From: Helcococcus sueciensis DSM 17243
GTDB lineage: Bacteria > Bacillota > Clostridia > Tissierellales > Peptoniphilaceae
Direction of reading: 5' to 3'
DNA length: 64,000 nt
NCBI RefSeq assembly: GCF_000423145.1
Contig: NZ_AUHK01000006.1
Span: 1 to 64,000, forward strand
The notes beneath the pieces were generated by a model. That model was not told where the DNA came from. It did no database searches and was given only the letters and a program-made list of their open reading frames with translations. Position 1 is the stretch's first letter; each line of letters starts with the position of its first letter. Positions 44,674 through 55,419 of the stretch are shown piece by piece. Both the position numbers and the translations under genes were made by a program.

Positions 44674-45601
44674 AGATAGAGAAGTCCTTGTTGATGTTCA
44701 AGATTTAGAAATCACATTTACAAATGGTAGAAGAAAATTTGTTGCTGTTAAAGATGTAAACTTTAAAATTTACAAAGGGGAAACTTTTTCACTTGTAGGA
44801 GAATCAGGATCAGGTAAGACAACTATTGCAAGAGCTATTGTTAGATTAAATAAAACTTCTAAGGGAGATATTTATTTTAAGGGTAAAAAAATAAATGGAG
44901 ATATGTCTAGCAAGGAAAATAGAGAATTAAAAAGACAAATTCAAATGATTTTCCAAGACCCGGCTGCTTCATTAAATGAAAGAGCAACTATAGATTATTG
45001 TATAGGTGAAGGTTTAGATAATTTCAAACTTTATGATAGTAAAGAAGAAAGAACTAGAAAAATTGATGAAGCAATTAACTCAGTTGGACTTCTTCCAGAA
45101 CATAAATCTAGATATCCACACGAATTTTCAGGTGGACAAAGACAAAGGGTAGGTATTGCAAGAGCTATTGTTATGCAACCAGATTTAATAGTTGCTGACG
45201 AACCTACATCAGCACTTGACGTTTCAATTCGTGCACAAGTTCTGAATTTGTTAAATAAATTTAAGAATGAAAACAATTTAACTTATCTATTCATAGCTCA
45301 CGATTTATCAGTAGTAAGATATTTCTCAGATAGAATAGGTGTTATTACGGAAGGTAGAATAGTGGAGATTGCATTAACAGAAGATTTATTTGCAAATCCT
45401 CTTCATCCTTATACTCAATCTCTTCTACAATCAGTTCCAATTCCGGATCCGATTATAGAGAAACAAAAAGAAGTTCATGTATATGATCCCTCAATTGCAG
45501 GAGAATATACAGAAAATCATCAATTGAGAGAGGTTGCACCGCATCACTATGTATTCTGTACTCCAGAAGAAGTAGAAATGTATAAGGCAAAATTAAAATA
45601 A
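44663..45601 (+). CDS. oppF: Oligopeptide ABC transporter ATPase OppF/AmiF type
   Basis: This encodes 312 residues and overlaps oppD by 11 bases, with AAAGGAGGAG inside the oppD end. Walker A is GESGSGKTT, the Q-loop is [13 protein letters not shown], the signature is [14 protein letters not shown] and Walker B is [12 protein letters not shown]. The C-terminal oligo_HPY region ([17 protein letters not shown]) ends with '[11 protein letters not shown]'. Last gene of the operon; a terminator follows. Confidence 0.96.
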   Translation: MLDKDREVLVDVQDLEITFTNGRRKFVAVKDVNFKIYKGETFSLVGESGSGKTTIARAIVRLNKTSKGDIYFKGKKINGDMSSKENRELKRQIQMIFQDPAASLNERATIDYCIGEGLDNFKLYDSKEERTRKIDEAINSVGLLPEHKSRYPHEFSGGQRQRVGIARAIVMQPDLIVADEPTSALDVSIRAQVLNLLNKFKNENNLTYLFIAHDLSVVRYFSDRIGVITEGRIVEIALTEDLFANPLHPYTQSLLQSVPIPDPIIEKQKEVHVYDPSIAGEYTENHQLREVAPHHYVFCTPEEVEMYKAKLK

Positions 45602-45611
45602 TTAGAATCAA

Positions 45612-45644
45612 GGTTAGAAAGTAAAATTTCTAACCCTTTTTTAT
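45612..45644 (+). terminator. Terminator of the opp operon
   Basis: GGTTAGAAA (45612-45620) pairs with TTTCTAACC (45627-45635), followed by CTTTTTT. Confidence 0.9.
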
Positions 45645-45756
45645 ATTTAAATTAATTACTCTAGTATTATACAAAAAGTTTTAAAAATTTTGTGTTTCCA
45701 ATATTTTACTATACAATAGATATGTACAATGTTTTTAAAATAAAGAAAGGATAATT

Positions 45757-46866
45757 ATGAAAATAGGAATTCCTAGAGAAATAATGAATCAAGAGCATAG
45801 AGTATCAATTAACCCTGCAGGGGTTACAACTCTAGTTCATGAAGGTCACGAAGTATATATCGAAAAAGGAGCGGGTGTAGACTCTGGTATTTTAGATAAA
45901 GAATACGAAGATGAAGGGGCTATTATCTGTGATGTAGATAAAGTTTGGGAATGTGATATGGTTATAAAAGTTAAGCAACCATTGAAGGAAGAGTTTAAAT
46001 ATTTTAGAGAAGGTTTAATCATATATGCGTATTTCCATTTAGCTGCAGATTTAGAATTAGCGCAAGAACTTTTAGATAAAAAAGTTACTGCAATAGCTTA
46101 TGAAACAATTGGAACTCATGGACGTTTACCACTTCTAATGCCTATGTCACAAGTAGCTGGTCGTATGGCTACGATTTTAGGTGCTCAATATTTACAAAAA
46201 CAAAATGGCGGCTCCGGAGTGCTTTTAGGTGGTGTACCAGGAGTTGAAAGAGGTACAGTTACTATTATCGGTGGTGGTAATGTAGGTCAAAATGCAACTA
46301 AAATGGCTATTGGTTTAGGTGCAAAAGTTATACTTATGGGTAGAAATCCTGAAAAATTGGGAGCGTTAGACGATTTATTTGGGCTTGATGTTCAAACTTT
46401 AGTTTCTAACAAAAAAAATATAGCGGAAGCAGTTGCTATGTCTGATATGGTAATTGGTGCAGTTTTATTACCAGGAGGTGCTAAGGCTCCTACTCTTGTA
46501 ACTAGAGAAATGGTTAAATCTATGAAACCAGGATCTGTAATAGTTGACGTTGCAGTAGACCAAGGTGGTATATTTGAAACTATTGACAGAGTTACTACAC
46601 ATAGTGATCCAGTATATGTGGAAGAAGGTATTATTCATTATGCTGTAGCTAATATTCCGGGCGCAGTACCACACACTTCAACTCACGCACTTACAAATTC
46701 CACTATAAGATATGCGATTAAAATAGCTAGTGGTGATTTTAAGAAAATAATTGAAAAAGATGAAGATCTTAGAAATGGATTTAATACATTTAAAGGAAAG
46801 ATGACTGCTAAACAAGTTGCTAAGGATTTAGGATTAGAATATACTGATATTAAAGAATTAGTTTAA
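45757..46866 (+). CDS. ald: Alanine dehydrogenase
   Basis: This encodes 369 residues, the usual length, after GAAAGGA. It oxidises L-alanine to pyruvate and ammonium with NAD+. The N-terminus MKIGIPREIMNQEHRV and 'MPMSQVAGRMA' are family signatures. The Rossmann motif TIIGGGNVGQ occupies residues 169-178. 'VAVDQGG' and 'HYAVANIPGAVPHTST' carry catalytic and substrate-binding residues. It lies after the peptide transporter and 10 bases before the PNP gene. It would feed imported amino acids into pyruvate or balance redox in an amino-acid fermenter. Confidence 0.96.
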   Translation: MKIGIPREIMNQEHRVSINPAGVTTLVHEGHEVYIEKGAGVDSGILDKEYEDEGAIICDVDKVWECDMVIKVKQPLKEEFKYFREGLIIYAYFHLAADLELAQELLDKKVTAIAYETIGTHGRLPLLMPMSQVAGRMATILGAQYLQKQNGGSGVLLGGVPGVERGTVTIIGGGNVGQNATKMAIGLGAKVILMGRNPEKLGALDDLFGLDVQTLVSNKKNIAEAVAMSDMVIGAVLLPGGAKAPTLVTREMVKSMKPGSVIVDVAVDQGGIFETIDRVTTHSDPVYVEEGIIHYAVANIPGAVPHTSTHALTNSTIRYAIKIASGDFKKIIEKDEDLRNGFNTFKGKMTAKQVAKDLGLEYTDIKELV

Positions 46867-46876
46867 TGGAGAAAAT

Positions 46877-47707
46877 ATGGAAAATAAAGCATATGAAAGA
46901 TTGATGACAGCATATGAAGATTTGAAATCTAAGATTGATTTTAAACCAGAGCTTGCAATTACTCTTGGGTCAGGATTAGGCAAACTTGCAGATGTAGTGG
47001 AAGTGGAAGCAGAAATATCATATAGCGAAATTAAGGGTTTCCCAATATCCACAGCACCAGGACATAAGGGTAGATTTGTATTTACTCACATACATGGTGT
47101 TCCGACTGTAATTATGCAAGGAAGAGTTCATAGATATGAAGGATATACAGCACAAGATACAGTATTACCAACAAGATTAATGGGTCTTATGGGTGCCAAA
47201 ACTCTAATTGTTACAAACGCAGCTGGTGGTGTGAATAAAAACTTTAATATTGGTGATTTAATGATTATAAGAGATCATATAGTTCAATTTGTGGAATCAC
47301 CATTAATGGGACAAAATATTAAAGAGTTGGGTACAAGATTCCCTGATATGACAGAAGTGTATAGTAAAGAGTATGGTGATTTAATTGAAGAGATTGCTAA
47401 GGAAAAAGGACTTCCTATACATAATGGAGTATATTGTCAATTTTCTGGACCTCAATATGAAACTCCAGCAGAAGTAAAAATGGTTGGACTTTTAGGAGGA
47501 GACGCTGTTGGAATGTCTACAGGAATTGAATCTTTAGCAGCGAGACATATGGGAATGAAAGTAGCTGGTATTACATTGGTTACAAATCTAGCAGCAGGAA
47601 TTTCTGATGTTGAATTATCAGAACAAGAAGTAATAGATGCAGGTGAAGCGGCGTCAGAGTACTTTATAGATTTAGTTTTAGAATTTATTAAGAGAATGAA
47701 TAAATAA
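46877..47707 (+). CDS. punA: Purine-nucleoside phosphorylase (trimeric, PNP-I/PunA type)
   Basis: This encodes 276 residues, after TGGAGA. It is of the trimeric type: 'ITLGSGLGKLAD' (phosphate loop), 'APGHKGRFVF', 'MQGRVHRYEGY', 'VTNAAGGVN', 'FSGPQYETPAEV', 'GGDAVGMSTG' and 'VTNLAAGIS'. The Asn-Leu near the end (in place of Asp in hexameric enzymes) fits guanosine/inosine preference. It yields guanine and hypoxanthine plus ribose-1-phosphate. It probably forms an operon with ald. Confidence 0.94.
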   Translation: MENKAYERLMTAYEDLKSKIDFKPELAITLGSGLGKLADVVEVEAEISYSEIKGFPISTAPGHKGRFVFTHIHGVPTVIMQGRVHRYEGYTAQDTVLPTRLMGLMGAKTLIVTNAAGGVNKNFNIGDLMIIRDHIVQFVESPLMGQNIKELGTRFPDMTEVYSKEYGDLIEEIAKEKGLPIHNGVYCQFSGPQYETPAEVKMVGLLGGDAVGMSTGIESLAARHMGMKVAGITLVTNLAAGISDVELSEQEVIDAGEAASEYFIDLVLEFIKRMNK

Positions 47708-47717
47708 GAAATATATA

Positions 47718-47757
47718 ATAGGATTGAATCGTTTTTACGAATCAATCCTATCTTATT
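47718..47757 (+). terminator. Terminator after the PNP gene
   Basis: ATAGGATTGA pairs with TCAATCCTAT, with a smaller TCG/CGA hairpin inside. The T-tract is weak. Confidence 0.7.
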
Positions 47758-47868
47758 AAATAAAGTTATAAGAAGCATAGATGACTGCAGATATTTTCGA
47801 AAATAATATAATAATTTAATAGAAAATATAAGAAAATCTTCAAATGCAGTTTAATAAAGGTTGGTAGT

Positions 47869-50664
47869 ATGAAATATAATTTTCAACAAGAACAAGCAAT
47901 AAAAACAATAGATGGACCACTTCTAATAATCGCAGGTCCTGGTACGGGGAAGACTTTCACTTTAGTTGAAAGAGTCTTGTATATGGTTGGCGAAAAGAAT
48001 ATTGATCCAAGTGAAATAATGATTTCAACATTTACTAATAAAGCGGCATATGAATTGATAGATAGACTCTCTATAAAATTTAAAGAATATGGAATTCAAA
48101 AAGATGTCAATGATATGCATATAGGTAATTTTCATACGATTTGCGATAAAATTTTAAGAGACAATTTAATACGTTTACCTCTAAAAGAAGGTTATACCCA
48201 GATAGATGATGTAGAACAAAAATATTTAATCAGAAAAAATATAAGCTATTTTAGAAAAATACCGGGATATTCAAAAGTAATAAATCAAAATACGGAAATT
48301 AAAGATATTGCTAAAATAGTAGACAAAGTTTGTGAGGAAGGTATTTTAGAAAGAAAATCTAGTAATCCTATCAATCAGATATTATTAAATATAACTAAGC
48401 AATATGAAACTATACTTGAAGCATATAACATGATTGATTTTTCTCATAAACTTTTCTATACATATAAGTTGATTCATGAGAATGAACAAGTGAGAAGAAA
48501 ACTACAAGAACAAATTAATTATATTTTAATTGACGAATACCAAGATACAAATACTGTTCAAGAAAAAATAATTTTAGATTTATTAAATGAAAATCAAAAT
48601 ATATGTGTAGTAGGGGACGATGATCAAAGTCTATATAGATTTAGAGGAGCAAGTGTAAAGAATATATTACAATTTGATAAGTTGTTTCCAGACGTTAAGA
48701 TTATTAAACTTCAACAAAATTATAGATCAGAAGATAGCATAATAAAGTTTTATTCAAAATACATGCAAGATTTAATTGAAAAACATCCAGAATTAAAGCC
48801 ATATAGATTTAGTAAATTACTCTATTCTGCAAAAGTATCTGGTGAAGATAGAGTAATAAAAAGAGTTTCAAACAATGAAGATGAGTGGAAAGAAGAAATA
48901 TTTCAAACTATTCAAGATTTAAAAAGAAACAAAGCTATAAATAATTACAATGAAGTAGCAATTCTATTTAATTCAATAAATTCACCGCAAGCTAGTAAAT
49001 TAAAGACTTATTTAAAACAAAGAGGGATTGGGGTTTATACACCAACCACAAAAACACTTTTATCTAAGAAAGAAGTTTTAGAACTTATTGGAATTATTTA
49101 TTCAATATTTAAACCGGCAATCGATAGAATGAAAATATCAAGAGGATTTGATATTCAAGCTTTTTTAGATAGAGAGTATGAAAAAGTATATAAAATAATG
49201 CTTAAAAATGATGATCTTCAAGATTTTGTAAATAGAATGAGTAGATATATTTTAGGTGATGATTTTTCATTAAATATATACGATATTTATTATAGACTTT
49301 TTGCCTATGATCCATTTTATGCATATATGAAAGATGGACATAGGGCAAAAAATATTTCTAGATATTTGGAATTACTTCAAAAGTATCAAATATCAAATCA
49401 AATATTTGAGATTAACAAATTAAATATAGAAAATTTTATAAATACATTTTTCTACGATTTTATAGATTTTATAAGGAATCAAAAAATATCCGAATTTGAA
49501 GAGGAAACAAAGATTCCGGATACTAATAGTATTTCTATGTTGACTATTCATGCTTCAAAGGGTATGGAATATCCCATTGTATTTATGGGCTCTATGGGAG
49601 ATGAACCATATAAGCAATATATTAGTCCACTAGATAGAATATTAAATAATTTGAGTGAAGAGTTTGGTATAAATAGTGATTATGAACCAGTGAAATTAAT
49701 TAATATTTTAGATTTTTCTAGAAAATTTTATACAGGCTTTTCAAGAGCTAAAGATTTGTTGATACTCACTAATGATAAGAGTGCGAAATTTAATAAAAAT
49801 AAAGAAAATTATTTAGAATATTTGTTAGATGATGTCAATGAAACTAAAATAAGTGAATTAAATATTGAAGCAGACGAGGAAAAAGAAAATACTGTAAAAT
49901 CACAATATTCATATACGACTGATATTTCAGTATATAATAAATGTCCAATGGACTACTATTATAGAAGAAGATTAAAATTTACATTTCCTAAGACAAAGGC
50001 GTTGTTTTATGGTAGTTTGGTTCATGAAAGTATTGAATCTATAAATAAAAATAAAATTGAAAATATAGAAATAGAAGATATTAGGGATTTGGTGACGGTA
50101 AAAGCTAGACAAAAGTTTAGAGAAGGTGCTATTGAATTTACACAAGAAGATGTAGATAGAGCTATAAAAGAAGTTAATCTTTATATTGAAAATCTTCGTG
50201 ATATCGGTATGCCAAAAGAGTCTGAACTTGCTATTACTTTTGCTACAAAAGACTATCTAATAAATGGTAATATCGATATGATTTATGAAAAAGATGGGAA
50301 AACTCATATAATGGACTTTAAAACAGGAAATCCACCTGATGAAGATGGAAAGCATCCATCATTGAATGATTATTTTAATCAAATTAATTTGTATGCATAT
50401 TTGTATAATATAACAAAAGGAGAAGAGATAGATACTATGAGCTTATATTTTACGGATTTGGATGCTAAACAAAGGATATTTACTTATAAGTTTGATGAAG
50501 AAATTAATAAAAAAGTTTTAGATATGATTGATGAAATTGTTAAGAATATAGAATCTAATAATTTTGAAATTAAAAATTGTGAAAATAAATCATTGCTATC
50601 ATTTTTCATGAATAGATATATAGAAGAAAATATTAAAAAAAGTGATGATAATGGCGTGTTATAA
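47869..50664 (+). CDS. UvrD/PcrA-like helicase fused to a PD-(D/E)XK nuclease domain
   Basis: This encodes 931 residues; the ribosome-binding site is weak (AAGGTTGG). The superfamily 1 helicase core has Walker A GPGTGKT (23-29, Lys28), motif II DEYQDT, motif III GDDDQSLYRFRGA and motif V TIHASKGMEY. The last ~260 residues are a RecB-like nuclease: 'STD/TDISVYNKCPMDYYYRRR' region, 'GSLVHESIESI', Asp803 (NGNIDMIY) and Asp816-x-Lys818 (MDFKTG). It is shorter than AddA (~1200), and no addB is nearby. It lacks the C-terminal Cys triplet of AddB/Cas4 Fe-S nucleases. Likely DNA repair or recombination; the exact system is unknown. Confidence 0.85.
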   Translation: MKYNFQQEQAIKTIDGPLLIIAGPGTGKTFTLVERVLYMVGEKNIDPSEIMISTFTNKAAYELIDRLSIKFKEYGIQKDVNDMHIGNFHTICDKILRDNLIRLPLKEGYTQIDDVEQKYLIRKNISYFRKIPGYSKVINQNTEIKDIAKIVDKVCEEGILERKSSNPINQILLNITKQYETILEAYNMIDFSHKLFYTYKLIHENEQVRRKLQEQINYILIDEYQDTNTVQEKIILDLLNENQNICVVGDDDQSLYRFRGASVKNILQFDKLFPDVKIIKLQQNYRSEDSIIKFYSKYMQDLIEKHPELKPYRFSKLLYSAKVSGEDRVIKRVSNNEDEWKEEIFQTIQDLKRNKAINNYNEVAILFNSINSPQASKLKTYLKQRGIGVYTPTTKTLLSKKEVLELIGIIYSIFKPAIDRMKISRGFDIQAFLDREYEKVYKIMLKNDDLQDFVNRMSRYILGDDFSLNIYDIYYRLFAYDPFYAYMKDGHRAKNISRYLELLQKYQISNQIFEINKLNIENFINTFFYDFIDFIRNQKISEFEEETKIPDTNSISMLTIHASKGMEYPIVFMGSMGDEPYKQYISPLDRILNNLSEEFGINSDYEPVKLINILDFSRKFYTGFSRAKDLLILTNDKSAKFNKNKENYLEYLLDDVNETKISELNIEADEEKENTVKSQYSYTTDISVYNKCPMDYYYRRRLKFTFPKTKALFYGSLVHESIESINKNKIENIEIEDIRDLVTVKARQKFREGAIEFTQEDVDRAIKEVNLYIENLRDIGMPKESELAITFATKDYLINGNIDMIYEKDGKTHIMDFKTGNPPDEDGKHPSLNDYFNQINLYAYLYNITKGEEIDTMSLYFTDLDAKQRIFTYKFDEEINKKVLDMIDEIVKNIESNNFEIKNCENKSLLSFFMNRYIEENIKKSDDNGVL

Positions 50665-50683
50665 TGAATTTTTGCTCCAGTTT

Positions 50684-50692
50684 TGATATAAT
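50684..50692 (+). promoter_or_regulatory. Extended -10 promoter of the DUF2232-gdpP-rplI-dnaB operon
   Basis: TGATATAAT lies 22 bases before the start codon, with GGAG between. No clear -35. It sits in the 50-base gap after the helicase gene and is the only good promoter before a long run of overlapping genes. Confidence 0.5.
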
Positions 50693-50714
50693 AATCTAAT
50701 AGAATGGAGTAAGT

Positions 50715-51671
50715 ATGTTTAATAAACAAAAGATTGAAGATATACTAAATATAGTTATGACAGCGGTTATAGCAAATATTATACTTTTCTTTTTTAAAAT
50801 GTCAGGATTTGAAAATATATTGATTGCGGCGCCGTTTATCGTAGTGCTATATAAGTATGGAATTAAAGAATATATTTTATCTTTAATAATTACCGCTATT
50901 CCAGCTTATTTTATAGTTGGACTAGAAGGTTTAATTTTACAAATGATTATGATAGTGGCAATTTCTTCTATTTCAGCTTATTGTATGAAGAAAAGAATGC
51001 CAATAGGAAAGATAGTTGGTATTAGTGGACTTGTAAGTTTTGGGATTATATTGCTCAGCTTATTAGCTTATTATTTAATAACAAATGAAAATCCAATTCA
51101 AGCAATGAACAATACTATTATGGCCTCTATCGATAATATTGAAAAAGTTATTTCAAATGATATCAATTTTACACCAGAGATGGTTAAAGAATATATAGTA
51201 TATTTTAAAAAGACGGTAAATGATTTATTTAGAGTCCTTCCAGCAATTTTTTTAATATATTCATTAGTGATTAGTTTTACAAATTTAATAATTTCAATAT
51301 TTATTATGAAAAAAACAGGTGTTAATATATTTTATAGCACAAAAATTAATAGATTAACATTAAATAAAAATTTTAGATATCTATTACTGATTTATATAAT
51401 ATTTATCGTAATAGCTTATATACCAGGTTCTGGACTTGAACTTGCGGCAGAAAATATTTCTACAGTATCTAAAGCTCTTCTTTTTTTCAATGGATTATCA
51501 TATATAGATTATTTTTTAGAAATGAGATTTGGAAAAATTACAAGAGTAATATATTGGATAATTTTACTTGTGATATTAAGAATGTATATATTTATAATGT
51601 TTTTTGGATTTTTAGATTTGTTTACCAATATGAGATATAACATTAGAAAAGGTAAGGTTAATAATGAATAA
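50715..51671 (+). CDS. DUF2232 (YybS-like) membrane protein
   Basis: This encodes 318 residues, after GGAG. About eight hydrophobic segments are seen. The identification rests on topology and on position: in Bacillus subtilis yybS directly precedes the gdpP gene (yybT), rplI and dnaC, exactly as here. Function is unknown. It overlaps gdpP by 8 bases. Confidence 0.8.
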   Translation: MFNKQKIEDILNIVMTAVIANIILFFFKMSGFENILIAAPFIVVLYKYGIKEYILSLIITAIPAYFIVGLEGLILQMIMIVAISSISAYCMKKRMPIGKIVGISGLVSFGIILLSLLAYYLITNENPIQAMNNTIMASIDNIEKVISNDINFTPEMVKEYIVYFKKTVNDLFRVLPAIFLIYSLVISFTNLIISIFIMKKTGVNIFYSTKINRLTLNKNFRYLLLIYIIFIVIAYIPGSGLELAAENISTVSKALLFFNGLSYIDYFLEMRFGKITRVIYWIILLVILRMYIFIMFFGFLDLFTNMRYNIRKGKVNNE

Positions 51672-53634
51672 AATTTTTAGAAAAGAAAATATGCCAATAT
51701 TAATTAGCCCATTAATAAATATTGTGTTGACCATTATCTTAATGGTGTTGAATGTATATATAGGAATTGGAGCTTTAATTTTAACTATTATTTCTATATA
51801 TAATGCATATGATACAATTCAAAATAAAAATGAACAATTTAAAAAATATGCTGATAGTCTAGATTTAGCTCTTGATGGATTTTCAAAAAAAACTATATTT
51901 AATATGCCATTTTCAATTGTTGTGATTGATAATAAAAAAGACATTGTTTGGTATAATTCAAAATTCAAACAATTGATAAATGAAAAGGAATCAGTAGTAG
52001 ATGATAATATACATGAAGTTTTTCCTGAGATAACTGATGAACTCTTGAAGATTGAACAAGATTCATTTATGATAAACTACCTATTTAAAGATTATGAAGT
52101 TCATAAAACTACATTAGATGATCAAAAAATGACTCTTCTTTACTTTATTGATTCTACTGATAGGGAACAAACTCGAAAGAAATATCAAGAAGAGCGTCTA
52201 GCACTTATGAATATTAGAATTGATAATTATGAAGAGTTAAATTCAGATGTTTCATCGGAAAAAAGACCTATTTTATATGCGGAAATAGATAGTACTATAA
52301 CTTCATATTTCCATGAGCATGGATCATTTATTAAGAAAAATGAAAATGGTAGATATTTTGCAGTTTTATATAAAGCTACACTTAATCAAATGATAATTGA
52401 AAAATTTTCATTTATAGATAAAGTAAGAAATATTAATACCGGCAATACGATTGTGCCTACTTTATCAATAGGTATAGGTATAGATGAGGAAAGTGTTAGA
52501 GATAATGAAAAATCAGCAAATGCCGCTTTAGATATAGCTCTTGGTAGAGGTGGAGATCAGATTGTATTAAAAGCAAAAGATAATTTACAATATTTCGGTG
52601 GTAAGAGTCAAGCCACAGAAAAGAGAACAAAGGTTAAAGCAAGGGTAATTGCACATGCACTTTCTCAATTAATAGAAAAATCAACGGATGTTTATATATC
52701 AGGACATATAAATCCTGATATGGACTCATTTGGGTCTGCTCTTGGACTTTGGTATGCTGTTAAAAAGAAAAATAAATCGGCATATATTGTATTAAATGAG
52801 GTAACTCCTGCAATTAAAAATATATACAATTATTCAACAACTAATATAAAAGAACTTAAAGATTGTATAATATCACCAGAAGAAGCGTATGAAAGAGCTA
52901 AAGCTTCATCTTTAGTAATAGTTACAGATAATCATAGAAAGCAATCTATTGAAGAACCAAGATTATTTGAAAAAACGGATTCAATAGTAGTCATTGATCA
53001 TCATAGAAGAGGAAATGACTATATTGAAAATGCGATATTAAGTTATGTAGAACCATCTTCATCATCAGCTTCAGAACTTGTAACAGAGATGCTTATGTAT
53101 ATGGATGAAAAAGTAAGTATTAATAAGTTTATATCAGATGCCTTACTTGCTGGTATAACAGTTGATACAAAGAACTTTAATCAACAAACAGGTATAAGAA
53201 CATTTGAAGCAGCAGCAATATTAAAGCAAAATGGTGCAGATTCAACTGTAGTTACAAAATTATTTAGAGATGATTTTCAAACGTTAAAATTCAGATCTCA
53301 AATTATTTCGGACTCAATTATTTATAAAGACAAATATATTATTGGGACTTTTGATAAAGATATTGAAGAATCGACATTGATTGCATCGCAGTCTGCAGAT
53401 GAGATGATGAATATTGAAAATATTAAAGCTTCATTTGTGCTAACAAAATCAAAAAATAAGACACATATTTCAGCAAGGTCTTACGGTGAGATATCGGTAC
53501 AACTTATAATGGAAAAGCTAGATGGTGGTGGTCATCAAAATATGGCAGCTACACAGTTAGATGTTAGTATACCAGAAGCTATAGATTTATTGAAGAAAGC
53601 TATAAAAGAATATGAATCGGAGGATGAAAAGTGA
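51664..53634 (+). CDS. gdpP: Cyclic-di-AMP phosphodiesterase GdpP
   Basis: This encodes 656 residues. Two N-terminal membrane helices (to ~45) are followed by a PAS domain (about 60-140, a heme site in relatives), a degenerate GGDEF domain (about 170-300, with the active motif lost) and the DHH/DHHA1 module. Metal ligands are seen as His348, Asp352 and Asp354 (GHINPDMDS) and Asp445-His446-His447 (VIDHHRRG). The C-terminal GGGH motif ([11 protein letters not shown]) belongs to DHHA1. It hydrolyses c-di-AMP to pApA, controlling potassium, osmotic and wall homeostasis. Confidence 0.95.
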   Translation: MNKIFRKENMPILISPLINIVLTIILMVLNVYIGIGALILTIISIYNAYDTIQNKNEQFKKYADSLDLALDGFSKKTIFNMPFSIVVIDNKKDIVWYNSKFKQLINEKESVVDDNIHEVFPEITDELLKIEQDSFMINYLFKDYEVHKTTLDDQKMTLLYFIDSTDREQTRKKYQEERLALMNIRIDNYEELNSDVSSEKRPILYAEIDSTITSYFHEHGSFIKKNENGRYFAVLYKATLNQMIIEKFSFIDKVRNINTGNTIVPTLSIGIGIDEESVRDNEKSANAALDIALGRGGDQIVLKAKDNLQYFGGKSQATEKRTKVKARVIAHALSQLIEKSTDVYISGHINPDMDSFGSALGLWYAVKKKNKSAYIVLNEVTPAIKNIYNYSTTNIKELKDCIISPEEAYERAKASSLVIVTDNHRKQSIEEPRLFEKTDSIVVIDHHRRGNDYIENAILSYVEPSSSSASELVTEMLMYMDEKVSINKFISDALLAGITVDTKNFNQQTGIRTFEAAAILKQNGADSTVVTKLFRDDFQTLKFRSQIISDSIIYKDKYIIGTFDKDIEESTLIASQSADEMMNIENIKASFVLTKSKNKTHISARSYGEISVQLIMEKLDGGGHQNMAATQLDVSIPEAIDLLKKAIKEYESEDEK

Positions 53635-54074
53635 AAGTAATTTTAAAAACAGATGTTAAAGGTTTAGGTAAAGAGGGAGATTTAGTAAATGCAAAGACAG
53701 GATATGCTAGAAATTTCCTATTACCAAATGGACATGCAATAGAAGCTACACCAGCAAATAAAAAGCAGTGGGAAGCTGAAAAGAAAAGACAAAAAGAAGA
53801 ATTCGAACAAAATAAAAAAGAAGCAGAAGAATTAAAAAATAAACTTGAAGAATCTTCTGTTGTTGTAGAGAAGAAAGCTGGAGCTGATGGGAAATTATTT
53901 GGTTCAGTGACAAGTGGAGATATAGCAGATGCTTTAAGTGAAAAAGGTTTCGACATAGATAAGAAGAAAGTTGAACTTTCAGATAATTTAAAAACTCAAG
54001 GAGTTTATACAGTAAATATTAGAGTATTCCCAGAAATGGTAGCTAAACTAAAAGTAGAAGTAAAACCACAATAA
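53631..54074 (+). CDS. rplI: 50S ribosomal protein L9
   Basis: This encodes 147 residues. It starts at GTG, overlapping the gdpP stop by four bases; CGGAGG lies upstream. The N-domain ([19 protein letters not shown]... [17 protein letters not shown]) is the L9 signature. A long central helix and the C-domain ([16 protein letters not shown]) follow. Full length. Confidence 0.97.
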   Translation: MKVILKTDVKGLGKEGDLVNAKTGYARNFLLPNGHAIEATPANKKQWEAEKKRQKEEFEQNKKEAEELKNKLEESSVVVEKKAGADGKLFGSVTSGDIADALSEKGFDIDKKKVELSDNLKTQGVYTVNIRVFPEMVAKLKVEVKPQ

Positions 54075-54084
54075 AGAGGATATA

Positions 54085-55419
54085 ATGGAAAATAATTTCT
54101 CCACAAGTGATATTAAAACAGAAAAGGCGATTTTAGGACTTGCAATAGTTCACAATGACTTAATAAATAATCTTATGGAAAAAATTAAGAGTGAAGATTT
54201 TCAAGATTTAAGAAATGCCTTGGTGTTTAATGCTATAACACAATTAAATATGGATCATGATTCTATTGATTTTAATATGGTGAATAATCAATTAGAATTG
54301 ATGGGCAAACTTTCAGATATAGGTGGAGAAACTTATGTGATGGAACTTACAGATCCAACATATTTTAGAGCCAATTACGATAGCTATCTTGAAATAGTAA
54401 AAGAAAAGTCTATGAGAAGAAAGTTATTAAAATTTGGTGATGATGTATTAAATAAAGTTTCAACTTCACAAGAGAAATCTGAAGAACTTATAGCCAATTT
54501 TTCAACTCAATTATTTAATCTAAGTGAATATGACAATAAAGAAGGTCTTGTTAGATTAAGTGACACAATAGAAGAAGCGTTTAATTATATGACTGAAATG
54601 GCAAGTAATCAATCTGATATTACAGGGATTACTACCGGGTTTAGAGATATAGATAGACAGTTATCAGGATTCCAAAATTCAGATTTCTTATTACTTGCAG
54701 CAAGACCATCTGTAGGGAAAACAGCATTAGGTATTAATATGGGACTAAATGCAGCACTTGTAGGTAAAAAAGTTGCAGTTTTTTCACTAGAAATGAGTAG
54801 AAGACAAATATTTCAAAGAATTCTATCTATAATTACCAGAGTAGAACTTCAAGATATAATTTCAGGAAATATTAAAAAAGAAGACTGGCCATTATTATAT
54901 AAGAGTATTTCTAAGTTCCAGGAATTAGATATGTATATTGATGATACAGCAAGTATCTCAATTACAGAACTTAGAGCTAAGTCTAAGAGAATGAAAATAG
55001 AAAAAGGATTAGACTTAATAGTTATTGACTACTTGCAGTTGATGACTGCAGATATGGGAAGAAATGATAATAGACAGCAAGAAATATCAAATATTTCTAG
55101 AGGATTAAAGGCTCTTGCTAAAGAGTTAAACATTCCGGTGCTAGCATTATCTCAGCTTTCAAGAAAATCTGAAGAGAGATCAAATAAAAGACCAATGCTT
55201 TCAGATTTAAGAGAATCTGGGGCCATAGAACAAGATGCCGATGTTGTAATGATGTTATATAGAGAAGACTATTATGATGAAGATTCAGAAGAACAAAATA
55301 TAATTGAAGTAATTACAGCAAAACATAGAAATGGTCCAACTGGAACTAATAAATTATATTTCAAAAAAGAAAATACAAGTTTCCACGATTTTGGTAAAGA
55401 AGATGAAAATGTCATATAG
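54085..55419 (+). CDS. dnaB: Replicative DNA helicase (DnaB; dnaC in Bacillus)
   Basis: This encodes 444 residues. The N-terminal helical domain (TEKAILGLAIVHNDLI) is followed by the RecA-like domain, with Walker A ARPSVGKTA, 'FSLEMSRRQIFQRIL', Walker B 'LIVIDYLQLM', 'LSQLSR' and 'LRESGAIEQDADVV'. It forms the hexameric ring that unwinds the replication fork. It keeps the conserved position after rplI. The loader and DnaD genes lie just downstream, so a whole helicase-loading set is together. Confidence 0.97.
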   Translation: MENNFSTSDIKTEKAILGLAIVHNDLINNLMEKIKSEDFQDLRNALVFNAITQLNMDHDSIDFNMVNNQLELMGKLSDIGGETYVMELTDPTYFRANYDSYLEIVKEKSMRRKLLKFGDDVLNKVSTSQEKSEELIANFSTQLFNLSEYDNKEGLVRLSDTIEEAFNYMTEMASNQSDITGITTGFRDIDRQLSGFQNSDFLLLAARPSVGKTALGINMGLNAALVGKKVAVFSLEMSRRQIFQRILSIITRVELQDIISGNIKKEDWPLLYKSISKFQELDMYIDDTASISITELRAKSKRMKIEKGLDLIVIDYLQLMTADMGRNDNRQQEISNISRGLKALAKELNIPVLALSQLSRKSEERSNKRPMLSDLRESGAIEQDADVVMMLYREDYYDEDSEEQNIIEVITAKHRNGPTGTNKLYFKKENTSFHDFGKEDENVI

